Notes: generated by a model from the letters alone, not told the origin. Counted from the stretch's first letter, positions 44,963 through 53,062 are shown. The stretch: 64,000 bases of DNA from Bradyrhizobium sp. (GCF_016219575.1 NZ_JACRMG010000009.1:930001-994000); one strand, 5' to 3'. Program-made: numbers and translations.

Positions 44963-45166
44963 TCAGCCTCTGAGATAATCCGCTGCAAAGGCTCGTGCGG
45001 CATGGACGTCATCCGGCATAAGCCGCGGATGATCGGCAGGGATCGCATCGATCGCCATATCCGCCCCGAGCTTGCGCACGACAAGCTCAACCGGAATACG
45101 CGTACCGCGAACCACCGGCTTGCCATCCATGATATCAGGGTTGATCTCGATCCGCTCGTGCGACAT
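44963..45166 (-). CDS. DUF433 (VapB45-like) antitoxin
   Basis: 67 residues from MSHERIEINPDIMDGKPVVR with an AGGAAG site; a longer form is open but not supported. The DUF433 signature GKPVVRGTRIPVELVVRKL is complete, followed by a helical segment. Members pair with a PIN-like DUF5615 toxin, which is absent here. It is followed after 5 bp by a HigA-family antitoxin, so two antitoxin-like genes of different families are co-transcribed. Confidence 0.88.
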   Translation of the reverse strand: MSHERIEINPDIMDGKPVVRGTRIPVELVVRKLGADMAIDAIPADHPRLMPDDVHAARAFAADYLRG

Positions 45167-45237
45167 GGGTCTCTTCCTGTAATTTCGATCAAGCATATCA
45201 GACAGCTCCATCCTCGTCAGCGCCACCGCTTGCCAGC

Positions 45238-45891
45238 ATGCCACCCTACTCCCTCGCCATCTTCGACCTCGACGGCACGCTGGCCGACAGCTTTCCGTGG
45301 TTCCTGCGCAACGTGAACGGTGTCGCCGACCGCTTCGGCTTTCGCCGCATCGAGGACGGGGACGTCGAGTCGCTGCGCCATGCCGGCTCGCGCGAAATCC
45401 TGAAGCGGCTCGAAGTTCAGCTGTGGAAGCTGCCCGCCATCGCGCGGCACATGCGGCGGATGAAGGCCGCGCATCTCGCCGACATTCCGCTGTTTCCGGG
45501 CACGGGGGCGATGCTGCAAAGCCTGCGCGATGGCGGCCTCACGCTGGCGCTGGTCAGTTCCGACCACGAGGCCAACGCGCGGCGGCAGCTTGGCGAGGCG
45601 GCTGCGCTGTTTTCGCATTTCGATTGCGGCGCCTCGCTGTTCGGTAAGGCCAGGAAATTCCGCCGCGTCGTGCGGCGCGCCGGCTTCACCGTGGCGCAGG
45701 CAATCTCGGTGGGCGACGAGGTCCGCGACATCGAGGCGGCGCGTGCCGCCGGCATCGCCTGCGGCGCGGTGATGTGGGGCTATGCCGCGCCGAACGCGCT
45801 GCGTGGACTCGCGCCGGAGATCGTGTTCGAGCGGATGGAAGACATTGCGCCGCGGTTGGTCGCGGGGACCGCGGGCCGTAGGGCGGATTAG
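45238..45891 (+). CDS. HAD-superfamily hydrolase (phosphoglycolate phosphatase-like)
   Basis: A 217-residue phosphatase. Motif I is FDLDGTLADS near residue 8, the nucleophile being the first Asp. Motif II is LALVSSDHE, motif III the Lys in LFGKARKF, and motif IV GDEVRDIEAA. A helical cap lies between motifs I and II. The substrate is unknown. The final RRAD-stop is encoded by the left arm of a palindromic repeat that lies between this gene and the irr-like gene. Confidence 0.9.
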   Translation: MPPYSLAIFDLDGTLADSFPWFLRNVNGVADRFGFRRIEDGDVESLRHAGSREILKRLEVQLWKLPAIARHMRRMKAAHLADIPLFPGTGAMLQSLRDGGLTLALVSSDHEANARRQLGEAAALFSHFDCGASLFGKARKFRRVVRRAGFTVAQAISVGDEVRDIEAARAAGIACGAVMWGYAAPNALRGLAPEIVFERMEDIAPRLVAGTAGRRAD

Positions 45892-45983
45892 CGTTCCCGC
45901 CCTCGGTCGCTCGGCATGCCATGCCGCGAGCGTAATCCGCCGACAGGTTTGGCGGGTTACGGCTTCGCCTAACCCGCCCTACG
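45877..45983. repeat. Palindromic repeat, CGTAGGGCGGATTA type, between convergent genes
   Basis: The left arm CGTAGGGCGGATTA (45877-45890) and right arm TAACCCGCCCTACG (45970-45983) are inverse complements at 13 of 14 positions, with an inner hairpin around CTCGGCATGCCATGCCGCGAG. The left arm encodes the last residues and TAG of the HAD gene, and the right arm the last residues and TAG of the irr-like gene. Confidence 0.88.
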
Positions 45984-46466
45984 AACCCCATCAACCTTGC
46001 GGCGGATACGCACGATGATGTCGAGCCGGGAAATCTCGTGCCCCGGCAGCGCCTCCGGCATTCTCTCCACCACGAGGTTCTCGGGCACGTCGATCAGGAT
46101 GTCCTCGCCTTCGAGATAGAAATGCGGGTGCACGCTGGTATCGGTGTCGAAGAAGCATCGCGAACCGTCCGGACCGACCCGGCGTAACAGCCCGACCTGG
46201 GTGAACTGGTTCAGCGTGTTGTAGACGGTCGCCAGCGACAGCTGCATGCCGGCCGCCGCCGCCTCGGCATAGAGCATCTCGGCCGTGACATGCCGGTTCA
46301 TCCCGGCAAACAGCAGCTGGCCGAGCATCATGCGCTGCCGCGTCGGTCTGAGGCCTGCATCGCGCAGCAACTCCTGGACGTCCCCGGCCGTACAATCGGC
46401 GCAGATATCCCCGCAGGCGGCTTCCAGCTGGGCGACGCCGTTCAGTTCATCGGTCAGGACATCCAT
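45969..46466 (-). CDS. irr: Fur-family regulator, Irr paralogue
   Basis: A 165-residue member of the Fur superfamily closest to Irr, which represses or activates iron and haem genes in rhizobia. The DNA-binding part is LRPTRQRMMLGQLLF and SLATVYNTLNQFTQVGLLRR. The classical heme-regulatory motif GCPWHD at the N-terminus of Bradyrhizobium Irr is absent. In its place stands CGDICADC. The HHH cluster is replaced by HPHF (VHPHFYLEGE). So it is a second-type Irr whose haem response may differ. The final VRRAG-stop is encoded by the palindromic repeat. Confidence 0.85.
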   Translation of the reverse strand: MDVLTDELNGVAQLEAACGDICADCTAGDVQELLRDAGLRPTRQRMMLGQLLFAGMNRHVTAEMLYAEAAAAGMQLSLATVYNTLNQFTQVGLLRRVGPDGSRCFFDTDTSVHPHFYLEGEDILIDVPENLVVERMPEALPGHEISRLDIIVRIRRKVDGVRRAG

Positions 46467-46523
46467 CGCAGGGCCTTGTCATGCGTATTGCTGCAACTTG
46501 ATCGCAAAATCGCCCGGACATCC

Positions 46524-46537
46524 TTGACAAGGGTCAA
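46524..46537. promoter_or_regulatory. Fnr/FixK-type box upstream of irr paralogue
   Basis: TTGACAAGGGTCAA, within the longer palindrome CTTGAC-AAGG-GTCAAG, fits TTG(A/C)-N6-(T/G)CAA. Its centre is about 65 bp before the irr-like start, a position suited to class II activation if the transcript starts 20-25 bp before the ATG. Confidence 0.5.
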
Positions 46538-46746
46538 GCCAGCGCAGCGCCTTCGTGACCCCAAAGCAACATGCGCGATATTCCCTGCAGAGGAACAGCA
46601 ATTGTAATCCCCGCGAGCGCGCCGATGGCGTAGGCTTGCTTCACCCGGGCTGGGGGCATTTCGATCGCGACTTCGTTGCGGGATCCCGGGTGGCCGCCGG
46701 ATCCTCGTGGGTTCGGCGGCCGGTTCATTTGCAGGCGGCGGGCCGT

Positions 46747-47502
46747 CTACGCTCCCGCGATGGCGCCTTCAACGAAGCCCGTCGGGTCCTGACAGAACTC
46801 GCGCATCACCTTGAAATGATCGGTCTGCTCCACCGTCACCGGCTCCAGCGCGTGTTTCGTCAATCGCAGCAGCCGCGCGTTGGGATAGGCCATCAGCATC
46901 GGCGAATGCGTCGCCATCACCACCTGGCAGATAGTGGAATTCTCCATCCGGTGCAGCAGCTTCAGGAAATCGATTTGCCGCGCCGGCGACAGCGCGGATT
47001 CCGGCTCATCGAAGATGAAGATGCCTTGCTTCTGGCAGCGCTCCTCGAAGAAGCGCATGAAACCTTCGCCATGGGAGTAGGAGAGGAAGTCAGCCGCCGT
47101 ACTTCCGACCTCGTCCAGATATCGCGCGACGGAGAAGAAGCTCTCAGCGCGAAAGAACCAGCCATTGGTGATCTTCGGCAGCCAGCCGGCCCGCAGCGCA
47201 TTCGATAGGTCCCCACCGCCTACCTCGATCGCATTGGAATGATCGACCGCGCGGTAGCCCTTGCCCCCACCCGCCTCGTCATAGCCGGCAAGTACTGCGA
47301 TGCCTTCGAGCAGAGTCGATTTGCCGGCGCCGTTCTCGCCAACGATGATGGTGATGGGCCTGTCGAAATTGACTTCGAAATCGTCGCTCAGAAAAGACAG
47401 GGAGTATGGGTAGGCCTTGCGATCCTCGATCCGCGACGGATCGAGCCACACGCGCCGCAGATACGGCGCGGGCATATTGATCGGGCGATTTTTTCGAGCC
47501 AT
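46747..47502 (-). CDS. AAA-family ATPase (RecF/SMC-like, single domain)
   Basis: A 251-residue ABC/SMC-type ATPase without a nuclease domain. Walker A is GENGAGKST near residue 46, Walker B IFIFDEPESALSP, and the H-loop ATHSPMLMAY. The start MARKNRPINMPAPYLRRVWL follows a GGAG site. The start is close to the AT-richer upstream stretch at 47540-47700, unlike most of the window. Such proteins are seen in transport- or defence-linked settings, but no partner gene is next to it. Confidence 0.85.
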   Translation of the reverse strand: MARKNRPINMPAPYLRRVWLDPSRIEDRKAYPYSLSFLSDDFEVNFDRPITIIVGENGAGKSTLLEGIAVLAGYDEAGGGKGYRAVDHSNAIEVGGGDLSNALRAGWLPKITNGWFFRAESFFSVARYLDEVGSTAADFLSYSHGEGFMRFFEERCQKQGIFIFDEPESALSPARQIDFLKLLHRMENSTICQVVMATHSPMLMAYPNARLLRLTKHALEPVTVEQTDHFKVMREFCQDPTGFVEGAIAGA

Positions 47503-47916
47503 GCATCCAGTCTCCAGCGGCAGCCAGCTGCAACTTCCAGTGGATAGAAGCATCGCATATCCATGGGAACACAACAAGAACGCTCGTCGAGCTCTCTTCC
47601 AAATATGGTTTCCTCTGCAATTTCAAATAGATATGGAGCATCTATCGGGGCAGACATTCCAATAATCAGAATAACCGCTCGACTATTACGTAAATCAGAA
47701 CTCTCTTGCCCTCAGCCCGCGCCGCCATGAGGGGACGCTTCGCGGTCGTCACGAACGTTGGCGCGGGGGCGAAGGCCGGGGCGACAAGAGTCTACCTCCC
47801 CGCCTCCAGCGGGATACTGTAGGGTGGGCAAAGCGCAAGCGTGCCCACCTTCACGACCGCGTCGTCGACGGTGGGCACGGCGCATGCGCGCCTTTGCCCA
47901 CCCTACAAATTGCGCG
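47503..47916. other. 414-bp intergenic region with AT-rich segment and repeat
   Basis: No gene can be supported. The stretch 47540-47700 is markedly AT-richer than the flanks and may hold the promoter of the AAA ATPase. The part 47819-47906 is copy 2 of the GTAGGGTGGGCAAA palindrome. Confidence 0.6.
47819..47906. repeat. Palindromic repeat, GTAGGGTGGGCAAA type, copy 2
   Basis: The outer arms GTAGGGTGGGCAAA (47819-47832) and TTTGCCCACCCTAC (47893-47906) are exact inverse complements and identical to those at 30647-30734. The interiors share CGTGCCCACCTTCA and GGTGGGCAC. It ends 10 bp from the stop of the DUF296 gene. Confidence 0.92.
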
Positions 47917-48789
47917 TCAGGGTCTCCCCGCCTCCAGCGGCTCGAGTACCAGCTCCATCGTCATCAGCACGGGATTGTCGCCGCGGACCAGCCGCCCCTC
48001 GGCAAGCCCGCCGAGATAGTCCACCAGCGCGACGTCGAGCTGCGCCTCCAGTGCGCCGCTCCTGCCCGGTGCGATCTCGCCGGAGCCGATCAGCAGCTCG
48101 GTGGCGAACGGCACCACGGTTTTGCCATCGGCGAAGCGCGCGCCGATGATGCTGCCGACGCCGCCGCGCAGCCGCGCATGGCCGATGCCACGCTGCCTGC
48201 AGAACGCCTCCAGGCAGCCGGCAAAATCCTGGTTGGGCCGCAGCCGCAGCGCAAAGGCCGGCCGCGTATTCCCCGGCGCGGTAGCTGCCCGCGCCACCGG
48301 GCCGAACAGCTTGAACCCGGTCTCGGGATCCGGCTCGGCCAGGAAGACCGCGCCGTCGATGCCGAAGGCGTCGACCTCGAAGGGTTCGGCGACGATGGTC
48401 TCCTCGGGGAGAATGTGCCCGCCATTGACGTGACCGTCAGCCTCGGTCCACAGCGCATGGCAATGAAAGAACGGCGCGCCATCGCGTTCGCCCAGCGTCA
48501 TCGCGCCCATCCTCAGCTGCGTCACGCCGGCCGGCCGGAACGTGTCGCTGTAGAAGGCCGCATGGTCCGGCGTCTTCGACAGCGCCGGCATCACATAGGC
48601 GAACGGCCCGAGCGCGCCGCCGCGCATGTTCAGGACGCCGCCGGCAAAGCCTGCATCCGCAAAGCCGCGGCGAGCGGCTTCCAGCAAGGGAGTGCCGGCT
48701 TGCATGGTGAAGGAAAACGCGCGGCCCCGCGCCTCCACGCACTGGATGCGTTCGGCCACGGGCAGGCCGGGCTGCTCGATCCGCCGCAT
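47917..48789 (-). CDS. Double PPC/DUF296 domain protein
   Basis: A 290-residue protein with two tandem PPC (DUF296) domains, residues about 15-150 and 160-285. The first has the metal-type motif FFHCHALWTEADGHVNGGHI, typical of PPC proteins (HxH...GGH). The second is more diverged. PPC domains occur in plant AT-hook proteins and bacterial proteins of unknown role. It is co-transcribed 3 bp after the acyl-CoA synthetase, so a metabolic link is plausible. Confidence 0.85.
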   Translation of the reverse strand: MRRIEQPGLPVAERIQCVEARGRAFSFTMQAGTPLLEAARRGFADAGFAGGVLNMRGGALGPFAYVMPALSKTPDHAAFYSDTFRPAGVTQLRMGAMTLGERDGAPFFHCHALWTEADGHVNGGHILPEETIVAEPFEVDAFGIDGAVFLAEPDPETGFKLFGPVARAATAPGNTRPAFALRLRPNQDFAGCLEAFCRQRGIGHARLRGGVGSIIGARFADGKTVVPFATELLIGSGEIAPGRSGALEAQLDVALVDYLGGLAEGRLVRGDNPVLMTMELVLEPLEAGRP

Positions 48790-48792
48790 CCC

Positions 48793-50490
48793 TCAGGTAC
48801 CGGTCTTGGCGATGTCGGCGAGCAGCCCGCGCGCCTCGAGCTCGTCGCGCACCATCCGCTTCGGCACCTTGCCATAGCCGGATTTCGGCAGCGCCTCCCA
48901 GAAGAAGAAGCGCTTCGGCATCTTGTAGCGCGGCACCTTCGGCGCCAGGAACGCCGCCAACTCCGCCTCGCTCACGGGTTTTGCGCCCTCGCGCGCGACG
49001 CAGACGGCAACGCCCACCTCGCCCCAGAACGGATCGGGCACACCGAGGACCGCGACCTCGCCGACCGCGGGATGGGTGAGGATCTTCTCCTCCACCTCGC
49101 GCGGATAGATGTTGGAGCCGCCGGAGATGTACATGTCGGAGGCGCGGCCGGTGATGTAGACAAAACCCTCCGCGTCGACATGACCGAGATCGCCGGTGCG
49201 GAACCAGCCGTCGCGGAACGCCTTCGCATTGGCTTCGGGGTTGTCGTAGTAGCCCGCAAATACGCCAGGACCGATCACGCAGATCTCGCCGGTCTCGAAA
49301 GGCTTCAACTCGTGGCCGTTGTCGTCCTGGATCGAGACCTGCATGCCCGTGCGCTCGAAGCCGCAGGTGCCGATCCGCGCACGCGGCCCGTCCTCGGGAT
49401 CATGCAGCGCCGGCGGCAGCACCGTGATGTTGCCGGTGACCTCGCCGAGCCCGAAATACTGCACCAGCACGCCGCCGAGCTTGCTCAGCGCCGCCTTCTG
49501 GTCCTCGCGATACATCGGCGCACCCGCATAGATGACATAGCGCAGCGAGGAATGGTCGTGCTTGTCGGCGGCGGGATGCTCGACCAGCATTTTCAGAATG
49601 GTCGGCACGGTGAAGATGTTGGTGACCTTATGGGTCTCGATCAGCCGGTAGGCTTCCGCGATATCGAACTTTTCCGTCGGCAACAGGATCGTCGGCACGC
49701 CGCGCGCGGCCTGCACCAGCTGGTGCACGCCGGCGCCATGCGACAGCGGCGCCACCACCAGCGAAGCGTCGTTCTCGGTGGTGCCGGGCATGAGGTCGGC
49801 AAGATGGTTGGTGACGACAAAGGCCATCTGGCCGTGGGTCAGCACCGCCGCCTTGGAGCGGCCGGTGGTGCCGGAGGTGAAGAAGAACCAGCAGGGATCG
49901 TTGTAGTCGACCTTGGCCTCCTCCACCCTGGCCTCCGCATGCGCGGCGATCGCCTCCGCCACGGTGCGTTCGCCGAAAGCGCCGGTGTCACCGATCCGCC
50001 AGGTGAAGGCGAGCGCGGAGCTTGCCGCCTTCACGGCTTCCGCATGCTCTGGAAAGTCACCATGGCAGAGAAAGCCCTTCGCGCCGGAGGCGGTGGCGAG
50101 ATAGGCGACCTCGTCCGGCATCAGGCGGAAATTGGTCGGCACCCAGACCGCGCCGAGCCGGAAGGCGGCGAACATCGACCAGAACATCTCGTCGCAATTC
50201 TTGGAATGCACGAGGAGGCGGTCGCCCTTGGCGATGCCCCGCGCGGCCAGCGCGGCGGCCAGAGCGGTGACCTTCGCCTCAATCTCGCGCCAGGTGAAGC
50301 TGCGGTCGCCCCAGATGAATCCGGCCCGGTCGCCATGCCGCCGCGCATTCTGGGTGAGCAGGTAGGCGAGGTTCATCACCCGGTTCGACATGCGGGCGAG
50401 CCCGCCGGCGGGCGCGGAAGCAGCAGTGTTGTCGGTCATCTCGTTATCAGCCGTTATGTCGGGCATTGTTCTGATTGGCGGGCGTTTCAT
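48793..50490 (-). CDS. Acyl-CoA synthetase (AMP-forming)
   Basis: A 565-residue adenylate-forming ligase that activates a carboxylic acid as acyl-CoA. Motifs are FTSGTTGRSKAAVLTH (P-loop), YFGLGEVTGN, GWFRTGDLGH, and the catalytic lysine in GYGKVPKRMV. The start is uncertain: ATGs at 50490, 50439 and 50388 are possible, and the last (MSNRVMNLAYLL) fits the family best. The substrate cannot be assigned. It precedes the DUF296 gene by 3 bp and follows a Lrp-type regulator gene. Confidence 0.92.
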   Translation of the reverse strand: MKRPPIRTMPDITADNEMTDNTAASAPAGGLARMSNRVMNLAYLLTQNARRHGDRAGFIWGDRSFTWREIEAKVTALAAALAARGIAKGDRLLVHSKNCDEMFWSMFAAFRLGAVWVPTNFRLMPDEVAYLATASGAKGFLCHGDFPEHAEAVKAASSALAFTWRIGDTGAFGERTVAEAIAAHAEARVEEAKVDYNDPCWFFFTSGTTGRSKAAVLTHGQMAFVVTNHLADLMPGTTENDASLVVAPLSHGAGVHQLVQAARGVPTILLPTEKFDIAEAYRLIETHKVTNIFTVPTILKMLVEHPAADKHDHSSLRYVIYAGAPMYREDQKAALSKLGGVLVQYFGLGEVTGNITVLPPALHDPEDGPRARIGTCGFERTGMQVSIQDDNGHELKPFETGEICVIGPGVFAGYYDNPEANAKAFRDGWFRTGDLGHVDAEGFVYITGRASDMYISGGSNIYPREVEEKILTHPAVGEVAVLGVPDPFWGEVGVAVCVAREGAKPVSEAELAAFLAPKVPRYKMPKRFFFWEALPKSGYGKVPKRMVRDELEARGLLADIAKTGT

Positions 50491-50550
50491 GCCGACGATA
50501 GCAGAGAGGTCACCCCGCGCAACGGGCGAGCCGCATCGGGAAGCCGTGCC

Positions 50551-51036
50551 CTACCTCTCCATCCATTCCGGTTCGCGAGTTGGGATCTCTGCGGTCTCCT
50601 TGACCGAGGACAGCACGATGATGGTCTCGGTGCGCTCCACGCCGGGAGCGGCCTTGACCACCCTGGCAAGCAACCCTTCGAGCATGCGCGTGTTCTTCAC
50701 CCGCACCTTCAGCATGTAGTTCCAGGCGCCGGTGACATGGTGCACCTCCATGATGACGGGCTGCCCGGTTAATTTCTTCAGAAATGCCTTTTCCGCCTCC
50801 GGCTTGCTCAGGGCCACATAGACGAACGCGAGCAGATCGTAGCCCATCGCCTCCGCCGATATCCGCGCATGATAGCCGGCAATCAGGCCGCGCTCGCCGA
50901 GCTTGCGGATGCGCTCGTTGACGGAGGACGCGGCGAGCCCGACCTGCGCGGCCAGCTGCGCCTGGGGCGTGCGCGCGTCCTTTTGCAGCAGCTCGATCAG
51001 CGCAAGATCCGTCTCGTCCAGTTCCGCCATGAGCAT
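50551..51036 (-). CDS. Lrp/AsnC-family transcriptional regulator
   Basis: About 161 residues from MLMAELDETDLALIELLQKD; an ATG two codons later is equally possible. The winged helix is at about 5-60 (LAAQVGLAASSVNERIRKL), and the AsnC/RAM ligand domain at 70-150 (VEVHHVTGAWNYMLKVRV-like). It probably senses an amino acid or related metabolite. It may control the acyl-CoA synthetase encoded just downstream. A Crp/Fnr-like palindrome lies directly before its start. Confidence 0.92.
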   Translation of the reverse strand: MLMAELDETDLALIELLQKDARTPQAQLAAQVGLAASSVNERIRKLGERGLIAGYHARISAEAMGYDLLAFVYVALSKPEAEKAFLKKLTGQPVIMEVHHVTGAWNYMLKVRVKNTRMLEGLLARVVKAAPGVERTETIIVLSSVKETAEIPTREPEWMER

Positions 51037-51045
51037 TTTGTCCGG

Positions 51046-51059
51046 GTGATGTAGATCAC
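51046..51059. promoter_or_regulatory. Crp/Fnr-family operator-like palindrome before Lrp gene
   Basis: GTGATGTAGATCAC has perfect arms GTGAT and ATCAC with a four-base spacer, the same architecture as the site at 24799-24812. It ends 10 bases before the Lrp gene start and also faces the divergent small secreted gene at 51227. Confidence 0.5.
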
Positions 51060-51226
51060 ACGACCCTACCAAACCGAATGTTGTTCGGCAATTGACGGTG
51101 AACCAGCGGCGCCGGGATGTCCACCAACCCCGTGCAATCAGGACGGCCGCATCCCGCGAACGCCCGTTGCGGCAAACGCTCCGCGCCCCCGGCGCCGGAC
51201 CAACCGACCAGCAGAGAGGAACTACC

Positions 51227-51499
51227 ATGAAGAAGCTTGTGCTCGGCCTTGCGGCCGCCATCGCGATCGCTGCGGCCTCGATCTCCCCCGCCGGCGCGCT
51301 GACCATTCTCAAACCGACCGGCTGCTGCGGCGGCTGGACCCCGCAACCGCATTGGGGCTTCGGCGGCGGCCTATCCGTCGGCATCGGCATCGACCCCGGC
51401 TTCAGCGCCGGCTACAGCAGCGACTGCTACTTCATCCGTCGCACGGTGCTCGTCCCCGGCGTCGGCCTCGTGAAGAAGCGTCAGATGGTTTGCGGCTGA
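51227..51499 (+). CDS. Small secreted protein (90 aa)
   Basis: A 90-residue protein with a signal peptide (MKKLVLGLAAAIAIAAASIS, ending PAGAL). The mature 65 residues are Gly- and aromatic-rich (CCGGWTPQPHWGFGGGLSVG) with four cysteines and a basic end (VGLVKKRQMVCG). The ATG follows GAGAGGAACTACC. It is divergent from the Lrp gene. No function is known to me. Confidence 0.75.
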   Translation: MKKLVLGLAAAIAIAAASISPAGALTILKPTGCCGGWTPQPHWGFGGGLSVGIGIDPGFSAGYSSDCYFIRRTVLVPGVGLVKKRQMVCG

Positions 51500-51524
51500 T
51501 CGCTTCCGGCAGCGCAACTCACCA

Positions 51525-51550
51525 GAGGCGCCGGTTCGTTCCGGCGCCTC
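51525..51550. terminator. Hairpin after small secreted gene
   Basis: GAGGCGCCGG pairs perfectly with CCGGCGCCTC across TTCGTT, located between two convergent genes. There is no T-tract, so termination efficiency is uncertain. Confidence 0.6.
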
Positions 51551-51579
51551 GCGCGTTGTCATCGTCCCCGGCGATCGTT

Positions 51580-51978
51580 CTATTGCCCGTGCTTCAGCAG
51601 ATCCTGGTCGCTGAGATTCCAGTCCTGCCACAACTGCAGCGCGCCGAGCAGCACCACGAGGACGCCGAGCAGCGCGTGCCAACACAGCATCGCGGTGTCG
51701 TTGGCGTAGCCGAAGATCGCGGGCGAGGCGATCAGCCACAAGCCGAGCACGATTTCGGCAACCTCCTCCCAGCGTTGCAGCGCGACATATTCGAGCTGGG
51801 CAAGCCCAAGCACGATAATGCCGACGACGAATGCGTTGAGAACCATGAGGCTGCGATCGGCGTCGGCCACCGCTTGGGATGTCGGGAACCACGGCGATAT
51901 CACGATCAGCATGCCGAGCAGCATGCCGCACCAGTCTTCCCATGTCCGGTGGATACCCAAAAGTCGAAAGTCCGACAT
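51580..51978 (-). CDS. SPW-repeat membrane protein
   Basis: 132 residues from MSDFRLLGIHRTWEDWCGML with a GGGAGG site. Two repeats of the SPW type are visible: WEDWCGMLLG...ISPWF and WEEVAEIVLGLWLIASPAIF. The protein has four hydrophobic helices and should lie in the inner membrane. SPW proteins are of unknown function. The gene stands alone. Confidence 0.85.
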   Translation of the reverse strand: MSDFRLLGIHRTWEDWCGMLLGMLIVISPWFPTSQAVADADRSLMVLNAFVVGIIVLGLAQLEYVALQRWEEVAEIVLGLWLIASPAIFGYANDTAMLCWHALLGVLVVLLGALQLWQDWNLSDQDLLKHGQ

Positions 51979-52223
51979 TGTAGACCTCCCTGCAAAAGAG
52001 GCATACGTCAGCGGCCGGCGAGCACCACGCACCGATTGTCGGGCGACCGGGCCGGCCGCATCGGGGGCGTATGTCTTGTTGAAGACGTGGGAACCTTTTC
52101 GGTTCCTGCAAGGGCGGCCGGGAACAATCTTGCAGGCCGGACGAAGCAAAATGACAGACAGGGTGACATGATCGATACGTTCAGCAACAACTGGATCAAG
52201 CACCGCTTCGAAGGGGAATTGGA

Positions 52224-52496
52224 ATGACTGCCGTCCGCGACAACAAGGCCCTGGGCCGCTTCGAACTCGACGTGGAGGGCGATCTGGCGTTCGCCAATTA
52301 TCGCGTGACGCCGCAGGCGATCATCATCACCCACACCGAGACCCCGCGCGCGCTGCGCGGCCGCGGCATCGGCTCTGAACTGATCAAGGGTTCGCTCGAC
52401 CTGATCCGGGCCGACGGCCACAAGGTGATCGCCGGCTGCGGCTTCGTCGCGGACTATCTCTACAGGCACCCGGAATATGCGGACCTGATGGCCTGA
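52224..52496 (+). CDS. GNAT-like N-acetyltransferase (NATD1/YjdJ type)
   Basis: A 90-residue minimal acetyltransferase of the NATD1/YjdJ group, about half the size of classical GNATs. The acetyl-CoA loop is RALRGRGIGSELI near residue 42, and the C-terminus (FVADYLYRHPEYADLM) is diagnostic. The substrate is unknown. The thioesterase gene follows at 90 bp on the same strand. Confidence 0.88.
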   Translation: MTAVRDNKALGRFELDVEGDLAFANYRVTPQAIIITHTETPRALRGRGIGSELIKGSLDLIRADGHKVIAGCGFVADYLYRHPEYADLMA

Positions 52497-52586
52497 CCTG
52501 CCCCTTCCCGCAATCAGCCGCAATTGCGCCGCGCGGGCCGCCGTGCAATCGCACTCGACCACAAGAACAATCAGGGAAACGCGCCA

Positions 52587-52994
52587 ATGACCGCTTCACC
52601 GCCGGAAGGCTTTCAACTGTTCTGGGTAACCGACGGCTTCATCGGTCACAACGGCCCCTACTACTGGCGCAAGGACGAGGCAGGCACAGTCGATTTCGGC
52701 TTCCAGACCGATGCCCGCCACGGCAATCCCAACGGCGTGCTGCATGGCGGCGCGGTCTTGTCCTTCATCGACACCATCCTCGGCCATGCCGTGGTCAACG
52801 GCGCCGGGAAAAAGTGCGCCACCATCTCGCTGGACAGCCGCTTCATCGGCACGGCCGCGCCGGGCGCCTGGATCGGCGGGCGCACCACGCTGCGCAAGCT
52901 GACGCGCAGCTTCGCCTTCGTCGATGCCGAGGCATTCGAGGGCGACAAGCTGCTGGTCACGGCGACCGCGATCTTTCGTGTTTTCGATTCCTGA
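52587..52994 (+). CDS. PaaI-like hotdog-fold thioesterase
   Basis: 135 residues from MTASPPEGFQLFWVTDGF with CAGGGA upstream. The hotdog signature HGNPNGVLHGGAVLSFIDTI is complete and includes the HGG motif of PaaI-type acyl-CoA thioesterases. The later block TTLRKLTRSFAFVDAEAF fits. It hydrolyses an acyl-CoA that cannot be specified. A bidirectional terminator follows. Confidence 0.9.
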   Translation: MTASPPEGFQLFWVTDGFIGHNGPYYWRKDEAGTVDFGFQTDARHGNPNGVLHGGAVLSFIDTILGHAVVNGAGKKCATISLDSRFIGTAAPGAWIGGRTTLRKLTRSFAFVDAEAFEGDKLLVTATAIFRVFDS

Positions 52995-53017
52995 TATGTC
53001 ATGCCCGGAAAGCAAGA

Positions 53018-53042
53018 AAGGCCCGCGCCGAGCGCGGGCCTT
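53018..53042. terminator. Bidirectional terminator between convergent genes
   Basis: AAGGCCCGCGC pairs with GCGCGGGCCTT across CGA, an 11-bp perfect stem, between the thioesterase and DUF3597 genes. Confidence 0.8.
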
Positions 53043-53062
53043 CCTGTCTCGCAGCGCAGGTG

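Noticed and set aside
46534..46728. A 64-codon minus-strand frame with a hydrophobic segment between irr and the AAA ATPase
   Set aside because: The hydrophobic stretch is suggestive, but there is no ribosome site, it overlaps the irr promoter region, and no family is recognised.
47758..50772. A 1004-codon plus-strand open frame
   Set aside because: It lies opposite the DUF296, acyl-CoA synthetase and Lrp genes and runs through the palindromic repeat; a mirror frame.
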